Source: Flavobacterium sediminis (GTDB taxonomy: Bacteria; Bacteroidota; Bacteroidia; Flavobacteriales; Flavobacteriaceae). From it: a DNA stretch of 64,000 nt. Shown here in pieces: positions 15,897-23,472 of the stretch. Numbering within the stretch: position 1 is the first letter of the stretch; every line of letters starts with the position of its first letter. The stretch spans positions 496,001 to 560,000 of the forward strand of contig NZ_CP029463.1 in the NCBI RefSeq assembly GCF_003148385.1, written 5' to 3'. Under the pieces are notes generated by a model that was not told where the DNA came from, did not search any database, and saw only the letters and a program-made list of their open reading frames with translations. The position numbers and the translations under genes were made by a program.

Positions 15897-17522
15897 ATGA
15901 AAAAAGAACTACTTCTTTTCTTTCTTTTTTGCTTTTCATTTATAACTGCACAACAAAGCGTTCAAAACAACAATACTGTTTCGCTTTATATCCGCATCAA
16001 TGAAAAGGAATTGAACTTTTCGGAATTGCAAGAATTTCTGAATGTATACAATGCTACCATTGAAAATGGCATCCGATTGTCAGAAGATCAATTCTCTTCT
16101 CTGAAAGAGCAAGCTCTCTCCGTTACCGGAACAGATGAATCAGTTCTGCGCTTAAAGAATATTTTCAGGATACTGATCCCTGATACTAATCCAACAACAG
16201 TGGATGAGCCTAAAGATAAATTAACGAATCAAAAAGGAATTATATATTGTGTAAAAATGGAAACGGAACCGATTGCTCCGCCAACTGATATTCCGCCAAC
16301 TACACCTGACTATTTTTCCCAACAGACTTATATTCAAAGTAACCCCGGTGTTAACATGCAATATGCCTGGGATCAAAATTTTACCGGAGCAGGAATTTCT
16401 CTTTTTGATGTAGAATACGGCATGAATGTTTACCACGAAGAGTTCAATGCTGTAAATATCTCTATTGCAAGCGGAATGACCGTTGAACCTACATTAGACG
16501 AAAGCTATACTGAACACGGAACCGGTGCCTTAGGAGTAGTTTACGCAGACAACGGCAATTATGGTGTTACCGGAATGGCTTATGGACTTGATACTGTTAT
16601 TTTATATCCTGAATATACTGTAGAAAACGGATACAACCGGGCTTATGCTGTTACACAGGCTATTGCCAATGCAGCTATTGGCGATATCATAATGTATGAA
16701 ATGCAAACCGGAGGAATCGGCGCCGGACCATACAACTATGTCCCTGCAGAATACAATGATGTGATCTGGGATTTAACCAAAGCCGCTACTGATGCCGGAA
16801 TAATTGTGGTAGCAGCAGCCGGAAACGGAAACCAGAATTTAGATGCTTCCGGATATGCTACATACATGAACAAAGGAGACAGCGGCGCCATATTAGTCGG
16901 AGCTGGGACGTCTAATTTAAACCACGAACGAATATATTACAGTACTTACGGAAGCAGAGTTGATGTACAGGCTTGGGCTCAAAATGTAATTTCTTCCGGA
17001 TACGGAGACTATAGCACAATAGGAGGTGATTTTAACCAACGTTACACTCTTTTTTCCGGAACCAGTTCAGCTACGCCTATTGTAGCTTCATGTGCTGCGG
17101 TGTTACAATCCTATTACCATTTTTACACCGGAAACTATATGACCGGTCAGGAAATCCGAAACATTTTAATTACAACCGGAATTGCTCAGGGCGGTACAAC
17201 CGCAGGTCACATTGGTCCCATACCGGATATGCAAGCCGCAATTGCCTATTTGGACAGTACATTACACAACGAAGCTTTTACTACTGATTCATTAAATATT
17301 TATCCTAACCCGACATCTGACTTTATAACGATAACAGATTCTAAAGGTGATTTTAACCAAGGTCAAATCACTATTTTCAATTTATTAGGTCAGACGGTTT
17401 ATCAAAACAATTTGGAGTCAAACACTCTTAAAATAGACCTTTCTGATCTGGATAGCGGAGCTTACTTTGTAAAAGTAACTACTTCCCGAAAAGAATATTT
17501 AACTAAGATCATTAAAAAATAG
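15897..17522 (+). CDS. Secreted S8 (subtilisin-like) serine peptidase with T9SS sorting domain
   Basis: A 541-residue protease. A signal peptide (to about residue 18) is followed by a propeptide-like region and the S8 domain with Asp171 (SLFDVEYG), His207 (TEHGTG), the oxyanion Asn310 (AAAGNG) and the nucleophile Ser390 (SGTSSATP). The last 75 residues start with NIYPNPTSDF and end in YLTKIIKK, the type A sorting domain that directs export by the type IX secretion system. It should be an extracellular or surface protease, probably nutritional. It appears monocistronic, with its own TAnnTTTG box. Confidence 0.93.
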   Translation: MKKELLLFFLFCFSFITAQQSVQNNNTVSLYIRINEKELNFSELQEFLNVYNATIENGIRLSEDQFSSLKEQALSVTGTDESVLRLKNIFRILIPDTNPTTVDEPKDKLTNQKGIIYCVKMETEPIAPPTDIPPTTPDYFSQQTYIQSNPGVNMQYAWDQNFTGAGISLFDVEYGMNVYHEEFNAVNISIASGMTVEPTLDESYTEHGTGALGVVYADNGNYGVTGMAYGLDTVILYPEYTVENGYNRAYAVTQAIANAAIGDIIMYEMQTGGIGAGPYNYVPAEYNDVIWDLTKAATDAGIIVVAAAGNGNQNLDASGYATYMNKGDSGAILVGAGTSNLNHERIYYSTYGSRVDVQAWAQNVISSGYGDYSTIGGDFNQRYTLFSGTSSATPIVASCAAVLQSYYHFYTGNYMTGQEIRNILITTGIAQGGTTAGHIGPIPDMQAAIAYLDSTLHNEAFTTDSLNIYPNPTSDFITITDSKGDFNQGQITIFNLLGQTVYQNNLESNTLKIDLSDLDSGAYFVKVTTSRKEYLTKIIKK

Positions 17523-17590
17523 TTCTGAAAAGGAACCTCCTAAAAAACCGATTATCAGTATCTTTACAAGAACAACCAATATCCTGAAAA

Positions 17591-18352
17591 ATGAAAATAC
17601 TGATCTCATGTTTTGTTATCCTATTGGGGTTAACAACACAAGCCCAATTAAGCCGCGTTATATATAATGATGGCAATCAAAAGTTAGAAGGTTTTTTTTA
17701 TAAAGCTCAGAAAAGCAATCCTAAAAATATCGGAATTGTTATTCTTCCCGCCTGGATGGGAATTGATGATCACTCTAAAGAAGTCGCCGAAGATTTATCA
17801 AAACTAGGTTACCACGCTTTTGTTGCTGATATTTACGGAGTAGGTAATAAACCGAAAGATCCTTCAGAAGCCGGACAAAAAGCCGGTTATTATAAAACCC
17901 ATTACAAAGAATATCAAAAACGTATTCAATTGGCTATTGAGCAATTGATCCTACAAGGAGCAGATAAAAACGAAATTGCAGTGATTGGCTATTGTTTTGG
18001 CGGAACCGGAGCTTTAGAAGCAGCTCGTGCTCATTTTAACGTAAAAGGAGTGGTTTCCTTTCATGGCGGTTTAGGAAAAGATCCTTCAAGACCAGTTGAA
18101 AAAATAACTACCAAAGTATTAGTTCTACACGGAGCAGATGACCCTTATGTACCAGAAAGTGAAGTACTGGCTTTTCAAAAAGAAATGAAAACCTCTGAAG
18201 CTGACTGGCAAATGGTATTTTATGCGAATGCCGTACATGCCTTTACGCATAAAGATCTGGATACGGATAATAGTAAAGGAGCTGCTTATAACGAATTGGC
18301 CGATAAAAGAAGTTGGAAAGCAATGAAAACTTTTTTCAAAGAAATATTTTAA
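17591..18352 (+). CDS. Dienelactone hydrolase family protein, exported
   Basis: A 253-residue alpha/beta hydrolase of the dienelactone hydrolase type with a signal peptide (MKILISCFVILLGLTTQAQ). The nucleophile is Cys135 in GYCFGG, the acid is Asp183 or Asp184 in HGADDPYVP, and His216 lies in NAVHAFTH. The Cys nucleophile is characteristic of the family. Dienelactone hydrolases open lactone rings, but most homologues like this one have unknown ester substrates. Periplasmic location is inferred. A bidirectional terminator follows. Confidence 0.88.
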   Translation: MKILISCFVILLGLTTQAQLSRVIYNDGNQKLEGFFYKAQKSNPKNIGIVILPAWMGIDDHSKEVAEDLSKLGYHAFVADIYGVGNKPKDPSEAGQKAGYYKTHYKEYQKRIQLAIEQLILQGADKNEIAVIGYCFGGTGALEAARAHFNVKGVVSFHGGLGKDPSRPVEKITTKVLVLHGADDPYVPESEVLAFQKEMKTSEADWQMVFYANAVHAFTHKDLDTDNSKGAAYNELADKRSWKAMKTFFKEIF

Positions 18353-18353
18353 T

Positions 18354-18383
18354 AAAAAAATCCCTTTTGAAAAGGGATTTTAT
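18354..18383. terminator. Bidirectional rho-independent terminator
   Basis: Stem AAATCCCTTTT / AAAAGGGATTT with a 2-3 base turn, A-run on the left and T-rich on the right. It lies between convergent genes. Confidence 0.8.
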
Positions 18384-18387
18384 ATTC

Positions 18388-19047
18388 TTAGTTAATCAAT
18401 TTAACACCAGTCTCTCCGTTCAGTATAAATTCAAATGTTCGTTCGTGGCTTTCCCAGTTGAGTGCAAATTTAGCATCCGTTTTTATTTTGATATTCAATA
18501 CCAATTGAGGTATCGGATTTTCTTTTGTACCGATGTTTGATACATAAGTACTATCTATAACGGCACTTCCGTTAATTACCCAAGGAATATTAGCATCACA
18601 TCTGGAAAAAGTGACATGAATGTTAGGAATCCATTTTCCACCGAAATCAGGGTTTACTGCTTTATAAGTTCCCGCTACCTTAAATTTAACGGTATAACAA
18701 TTTACTCCGACAAAGTTATCTAATTTATAGGTGATCTCATCTGAAGCAAAATTTTTAGCTAATTCATAATTTTCCCAATTCGTATCTTTAACAGATAAAA
18801 CTCTTGAAGTGGTTTCTTCCGTTGCAGCAGAGGCTTTTGAATCTTTTATAATATCCCAGACAAATTTTGCAACTTCAATAACAGTCTCAGCAGTTCCTCC
18901 TTTAGCAGTCAACCCTTTTAATTTACTACTTGTTGCCTGCTTTCTTGCTTTTTCTCCTAACTCTTCAATAGTTCCTTCATTTGAAATCACTTGTTCTCCG
19001 TTCACTAATACTTGTTCTCTGAATCTTTGTTCTTGTTCTTGTGGCAT
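18388..19047 (-). CDS. Hypothetical protein
   Basis: A 219-residue protein that I do not recognise. There is no signal peptide or membrane helix. Residues 1-75 are helical and polar (TIEELGEKARKQATSS, TVIEVAKFVWDIIKDS). Residues 95-219 look like an all-beta domain (YTVKFKVAGTYKAV, IPNIHVTFSRCD, QLVLNIKIKTDAKFAL, HERTFEFILNG). This two-part layout suggests a helical leader joined to a beta-sandwich. It is isolated, with 250 bp of gene-free sequence upstream. Function cannot be inferred. Confidence 0.65.
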   Translation of the reverse strand: MPQEQEQRFREQVLVNGEQVISNEGTIEELGEKARKQATSSKLKGLTAKGGTAETVIEVAKFVWDIIKDSKASAATEETTSRVLSVKDTNWENYELAKNFASDEITYKLDNFVGVNCYTVKFKVAGTYKAVNPDFGGKWIPNIHVTFSRCDANIPWVINGSAVIDSTYVSNIGTKENPIPQLVLNIKIKTDAKFALNWESHERTFEFILNGETGVKLIN

Positions 19048-19300
19048 AATAATATGTTTTTAGTTATCTACCGCAAAGTAAGCTAAAGAGCAAATGCCAT
19101 TTAAGGTGAATAAAACCCCATTTAAAAACCACGTATTTCTACTTATTCCCCGGAGATATTACAAAAACACATTTCAAATTTAATTTCTTTGATAAAATTA
19201 AATTACGTAATGAACTATAATAGCTAGTAGCAATTATTCTGAACCGGTTTCAGATTTTACAAGAAATTGAATATTATATTTTTTAGACAATTCTATCTAT

Positions 19301-19870
19301 TTACAGATCAAAAGAAGTTACTTCTTTCACTTCTCCTGCAGAAATTCCTGCTAAAAAAGTATTTCCAATTCGAACGCGAACTAAACGTAACGTAGGAAAA
19401 CCAGCTGCTGCAGTCATTTTTCGTACTTGTCGAAATTTACCTTCGGTTACCGTTATGGAAACCCAACTCGTGGGTCCGTGACGTTCATCGCGAATTTTTC
19501 TGCCTGTACCAATAAAATCTGGCAATTCGATTATTCGTTTAGCTTGACAAGGTTTGGTTACATACCGAATTCCTTTAAAACCAATTTCTACTCCTTTTTG
19601 CAATTGTTCAATGGCTTCGTCCGTTATTAAACCGTCTACTTGCGCATAATATTCTTTTTCAACTGATTTTGCACGTACTATTTCGCTCATCATCCCATCA
19701 GTGGTCAGTAATAACAACCCTTCTGAATCTTCATCTAAACGACCAATTGCCATCGTTCCTTCCGGAAAAGAATATAATTCGCCTAACAAACGTTTCGTTC
19801 GTTTCTTTTCGTAAATAAACTGACTTAAAAAACCATGTGGTTTGTGCAATAAAAAATGATGATGATCCAT
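19301..19870 (-). CDS. rluE: RluE-type 23S rRNA pseudouridine synthase
   Basis: A 189-residue enzyme of the RsuA/RluE family without the N-terminal S4 domain, as is usual for RluE. The catalytic Asp46 is in AIGRLDEDSEGLLLLT. Other family motifs are LLHKPHGFLSQF, VEKEYYAQVDG and the C-terminal ITVTEGKFRQVRKM and LVRVRIG. In E. coli RluE converts U2457 of 23S rRNA to pseudouridine; the same target is likely but not certain. TATTTTTG on the minus strand at 19884-19891 fits a -7 box very close to the start. Confidence 0.88.
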   Translation of the reverse strand: MDHHHFLLHKPHGFLSQFIYEKKRTKRLLGELYSFPEGTMAIGRLDEDSEGLLLLTTDGMMSEIVRAKSVEKEYYAQVDGLITDEAIEQLQKGVEIGFKGIRYVTKPCQAKRIIELPDFIGTGRKIRDERHGPTSWVSITVTEGKFRQVRKMTAAAGFPTLRLVRVRIGNTFLAGISAGEVKEVTSFDL

Positions 19871-19925
19871 GTAGAAATTTTCACAAAAATACGTTTTTCA
19901 AATTATGCCGAAGAGAATTCTTAAA

Positions 19926-19953
19926 TTGATTAATTTCCTTAAATTTACATTTG
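19926..19953 (+). promoter_or_regulatory. Promoter of rmuC
   Basis: TTG at 19926-19928, a 17-bp spacer and TACATTTG at 19946-19953, a full Bacteroidota-type promoter. It ends 14 bp before the ATG at 19968, which rules out the longer in-frame start at 19905. Confidence 0.65.
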
Positions 19954-19967
19954 AAATTCAATTTTAT

Positions 19968-21338
19968 ATGTCGCAAACAATTTTAGTACTCGCCGTTTTT
20001 ATTTTAGCATTAGCTATCGGTTTTTACATTGGTAAATTGCTTACCAAAACACAATCACAATCCACAACTTCAGGTTTAGAGGAACGTATTAATGGTTTAT
20101 TGAGCCAAATAGATCAATTAAAGCAGCAGTTTCTGCAAGAAAAAAATCAGTTGGAAAGAAATTTAGAAAACTTAACTACTGAAAAAGATACTCTTCAAAA
20201 AGAGAAGGAAAGTTTAGCAATTCACTTGGCTAAAAAAGAGAATGATTTCGATAATTTACTGGAACGTAACAAAGAACAAAAGCAGGAACTAACTGAAGTT
20301 CAGGAAAAATTCACCAAAGAATTTGAACTTCTGGCGAATAAAATTCTGGAAGAAAAAACCAATAAATTCACGGAACAAAACAAAGAGAATATGAAAACTA
20401 TCCTGAATCCGCTTCAGGAAAAAATTCAGTTGTTTGAGAAAAAAGTAGAAGATACCCATAAAGAAAGTATTGATTACCATGCTGCACTTCGCCAACAAAT
20501 TTTAGGCTTAAAGGAAATGAACGAGCAAATGAGCAAGGAAACCATAAACCTGACCAAAGCGTTAAAAGGCGACAGTAAAATGCAAGGAAATTGGGGCGAA
20601 CTCGTTCTGGAACGTGTATTAGAAAAATCGGGCTTAGAAAAAGGACGTGAATATGAAGTACAACAAAGTTTTACTACGGAAGAAGGCAACAGAATCCAAC
20701 CCGATGTGATTGTGAATCTTCCGGATGGTAAAAAGATGGTGGTCGATTCAAAAGTTTCGCTTACTGCTTATGAACGTTTTGTGAATGAAGACGACGACAG
20801 TTTAAAAACCAACTTTTTAAAAGAACACGTTACTTCTATTAAACGTCACGTAGAACAATTGGGGGATAAAAACTATCAGGATATTTACCACATGGAAAGC
20901 CCTGATTTTGTTTTGTTATTTATTCCGATAGAACCGGCTTTTGCTATTGCCTTGCAAGAAGACAATACTTTATACAATAAAGCTTTTGAAAAAAACATTG
21001 TTATAGTAACGCCTTCTACCCTTTTAGCAACACTCCGTACGATCGACAGCATGTGGACCAATCAAAAGCAACAAGAAAACGCTATTGAAATTGCACGTCA
21101 GGCCGGAGCTTTGTATGACAAATTTGAAGGTTTTGTTCAGGATCTGATTAAAATCGGTAAAAAAATGGACGAAGCAAAAGGAGAATATAGCAATGCTATG
21201 AATAAACTGGTAGATGGAAGAGGAAATCTGGTATCCAGCGTAGAACGTTTGAAAAAAATGGGGGCCAAAGCTAAAAAATCCTTACCGGAAAATATTTTAA
21301 AAAGAGCAGATAACGACGATTCATTAATTGAAAATTAA
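19968..21338 (+). CDS. rmuC: DNA recombination protein RmuC homologue
   Basis: A 456-residue protein with an N-terminal membrane anchor (ILVLAVFILALAIGFYIGKLL), a long coiled coil at about residues 30-150 and the RmuC nuclease-like domain after that (MQGNWGELVLERVLEKSGL, RIQPDVIVNLPDGKKMVVDSKVS split, TPSTLLATLRTIDSMW). RmuC limits inversions and other rearrangements at short repeats, probably as a membrane-tethered nuclease. The start at 19968 is preferred because the promoter lies just upstream. It is followed after 5 bp by a small membrane-protein gene. Confidence 0.9.
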   Translation: MSQTILVLAVFILALAIGFYIGKLLTKTQSQSTTSGLEERINGLLSQIDQLKQQFLQEKNQLERNLENLTTEKDTLQKEKESLAIHLAKKENDFDNLLERNKEQKQELTEVQEKFTKEFELLANKILEEKTNKFTEQNKENMKTILNPLQEKIQLFEKKVEDTHKESIDYHAALRQQILGLKEMNEQMSKETINLTKALKGDSKMQGNWGELVLERVLEKSGLEKGREYEVQQSFTTEEGNRIQPDVIVNLPDGKKMVVDSKVSLTAYERFVNEDDDSLKTNFLKEHVTSIKRHVEQLGDKNYQDIYHMESPDFVLLFIPIEPAFAIALQEDNTLYNKAFEKNIVIVTPSTLLATLRTIDSMWTNQKQQENAIEIARQAGALYDKFEGFVQDLIKIGKKMDEAKGEYSNAMNKLVDGRGNLVSSVERLKKMGAKAKKSLPENILKRADNDDSLIEN

Positions 21339-21343
21339 TTTTT

Positions 21344-21733
21344 ATGAGTATTCTAAAAAAAATTGTGATCTATGCCCTATTATTACTATCACTAGGATCA
21401 ATAGGCTATATCAGTTTCATTTACTATGTCCCTTACAGTAACGGAGTACGCTCCGGAGAATTAATAAAGATCAGCCACAAAGGCTATTTAGTTAAAACCT
21501 GGGAAGGAGAGATCAGTCAGGGGATCTCCGGTGCTCAGATCTTTAGTTTCTCTGTAGAAGACAAACACAAGGACATTATTCAACAATTGAAAGATTACCA
21601 GGGTAAATACGTAAAAGTAGAATATATTGAGCGTTACCGTACCTTTTTCTGGTGGGGAGACACCCGCTATTATATCACTAAAGTAGAAAAAGAAAATTCA
21701 CCGCATTTTAACCTGAATAATGATGAGAACTAA
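21344..21733 (+). CDS. Small membrane-anchored protein of unknown function
   Basis: A 129-residue protein with one N-terminal membrane segment (IVIYALLLLSLGSIGYISFIYYV), then an extracytoplasmic domain with SGELIKISHKGYLVKTWEGEI, FSFSVEDKHKDI and KYVKVEYIERYRTFFWWGDTRY motifs. I recognise this as a widespread conserved Bacteroidota protein that automatic pipelines sometimes mislabel as 6-phosphogluconate dehydrogenase. Nothing in the sequence supports that name. It sits between rmuC (5-bp gap) and the thioesterase gene (14-bp overlap), so all three are probably one operon. Confidence 0.75.
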   Translation: MSILKKIVIYALLLLSLGSIGYISFIYYVPYSNGVRSGELIKISHKGYLVKTWEGEISQGISGAQIFSFSVEDKHKDIIQQLKDYQGKYVKVEYIERYRTFFWWGDTRYYITKVEKENSPHFNLNNDEN

Positions 21734-22262
21734 TACTGTTGAAGCTTCCAAAATTACTTTAACGGAACTCATGCTGCCCTCCCACTCTAATTTTAGCGGA
21801 AAGATACATGGCGGCTATCTGTTAAACCTAATGGATCAGATTGCTTTTGCCTGTGCTTCTAAATATTCCGGGAGTTACTGCGTTACCGCATCTGTTGATA
21901 CTGTTGATTTTTTAAATCCTATCGAAGTGGGTGAATTAGTAACCCTGAAAGCTTCCGTAAACTATGTCGGTAATAGCTCTATGGTCGTTGGGATAAGAGT
22001 AACCTCCGAAAACATACAGACCGGAATAGAAAAACATTGCAATTCCAGTTATTTTACCATGGTTGCCAAAGACAATGAAGGCAAAAATGTCAAAGTACCA
22101 ACGCTAGCTCTAAGCAGTTGGATAGAAGTTCGTCGCTTTTTTGATTCTTTAAGGCGTATCAACCACAAGAAAAATTATAAAATGCAGGAAGTCACTTTTG
22201 ATTATAAAAGCGAAGAAGCCTTAGAACAATTAAAATCCCACAACATAATAATGGATTTTTAA
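21720..22262 (+). CDS. Acyl-CoA thioesterase, hotdog fold
   Basis: A 180-residue hotdog-fold protein of the acyl-CoA thioesterase II/YciA type. The motif FSGKIHGGYLLNLMDQIAF contains the catalytic-region HGG and Asp on the central helix. It is followed by the TASVDTVDFLNPIEVGELV and KASVNYVGNSSMVVG strands. It hydrolyses acyl-CoA to free acid and CoA in the cytosol. The C-terminal 30 residues (WIEVRRFFDSLRR onwards) are an extension seen in Bacteroidota members. The start overlaps the upstream gene; a second ATG directly follows the first. Confidence 0.9.
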   Translation: MMRTNTVEASKITLTELMLPSHSNFSGKIHGGYLLNLMDQIAFACASKYSGSYCVTASVDTVDFLNPIEVGELVTLKASVNYVGNSSMVVGIRVTSENIQTGIEKHCNSSYFTMVAKDNEGKNVKVPTLALSSWIEVRRFFDSLRRINHKKNYKMQEVTFDYKSEEALEQLKSHNIIMDF

Positions 22263-22293
22263 CCATAATATTACATTAAATTAAAAAAAGTAT

Positions 22294-22301
22294 TATTTTT
22301 G
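22294..22301 (+). promoter_or_regulatory. Putative -7 box of the cytochrome gene
   Basis: TATTTTTG matches TAnnTTTG, 20 bp before the ATG at 22322. Confidence 0.45.
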
Positions 22302-22321
22302 TTAGAAACAAATCAATCAAT

Positions 22322-23449
22322 ATGACAAAAAAATACACTTTTTTTAATTTAATTTTACTATTTTTTTTAGGATTTTATGCCTGTTCAGACGATCAGGGAA
22401 GTAGTAGCGAGTACACTCCTATTTCTCCGGTAACTGTAGACCTGACTCAGGTTCCTTATGAAAAACTTTCTGACTATCATTTTTTTGAAGGTTCTTTAAA
22501 AAACCAAAATCCTTCATTAAATGTTCTGCCTTACACCCCGGCCAGTACCCTATTTACAGATTATGCTCTTAAAAAGAGATTTGTATGGCTACCGAAAAAC
22601 ACAAAAGCTACTTTTAACGGCGATGGAAAAGTTTTAGAACTACCTGTAGGAGCTGTACTTATCAAAACGTTCTATTATGACAATGTACAGCCTTCAAACA
22701 CAACCCGCATTTTAGAAACAAGACTAATGATTCGCAAAGAAAGCGGGTGGATCTTTGCTAATTATGTATGGAACGATGAACAAACCGAAGCTTATTTCGA
22801 TTTAGACGGTAGTGATATCCCGATCAGTTGGATTGACGAAAACAACAATCTGAAAAATGCTACCTACAGGATCCCGAATGAGGTACAATGTATAACCTGC
22901 CACAAATCAGAACAAGAAGTCAACAATGTTTTAATAACTACTCACACACCTATAGGAATCAAACCTCAGAACCTAAATTTTAATTACAATTATACTGACG
23001 GAACTAAAAATCAACTATTAAAATGGATAGAAGAAGACTATCTCGAAAACAACTTTAATCTGCCCTCTGTACAAAACACTGTAGTAGATTATCACGATAC
23101 TTCTCTACCTATTGATCTGAGAGCCCGTTCCTATGTAGACATCAATTGCGCTCACTGCCATAGTGTTGGTGGTCATTGTAGTTACAGACCTATGCGTTTT
23201 GCCTATAGTGATACCTATAACAACAACACTAATATGGGAGTATGTGTCGATACTGAGGACATGCAGGATTTTCCGCCGGCATTATCAAAAATTGTAACTC
23301 CGGGCAATATCGGCAGATCTATGATGTATTACCGTTTAAATACGGAAGATGAAAGTTATAGAATGCCTTTACACGGCAGGACTATTATACATACTGAAGG
23401 TGTTGAATTAATTGAGCAATGGATTAATTCCCTTACGCCTTGTCCATAA
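22322..23449 (+). CDS. Diheme c-type cytochrome lipoprotein (SO_2930-like)
   Basis: A 375-residue lipoprotein (LFFLGFYAC, Cys20) with two haem c attachment sites, CITCHK in the middle and CAHCHS about 85 residues later. Other matches to the SO_2930-like diheme family are LFTDYALKKRFVWLP, RIPNEVQCITCH, PIDLRARSYVDINCAHCH and the C-terminal IEQWINSL. These proteins are thought to take part in periplasmic or surface electron transfer, with no defined partner. A T9SS-secreted FG-GAP protein follows after 23 bp and is probably cotranscribed. Confidence 0.85.
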   Translation: MTKKYTFFNLILLFFLGFYACSDDQGSSSEYTPISPVTVDLTQVPYEKLSDYHFFEGSLKNQNPSLNVLPYTPASTLFTDYALKKRFVWLPKNTKATFNGDGKVLELPVGAVLIKTFYYDNVQPSNTTRILETRLMIRKESGWIFANYVWNDEQTEAYFDLDGSDIPISWIDENNNLKNATYRIPNEVQCITCHKSEQEVNNVLITTHTPIGIKPQNLNFNYNYTDGTKNQLLKWIEEDYLENNFNLPSVQNTVVDYHDTSLPIDLRARSYVDINCAHCHSVGGHCSYRPMRFAYSDTYNNNTNMGVCVDTEDMQDFPPALSKIVTPGNIGRSMMYYRLNTEDESYRMPLHGRTIIHTEGVELIEQWINSLTPCP

Positions 23450-23472
23450 AACTAACCTAAAACCACAACAAC

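Noticed and set aside
19048..19300. Possible small gene or RNA in the 250-bp gap before rluE
   Set aside because: No open frame with a plausible start, no clear hairpin with T-run and no conserved RNA motif was found.
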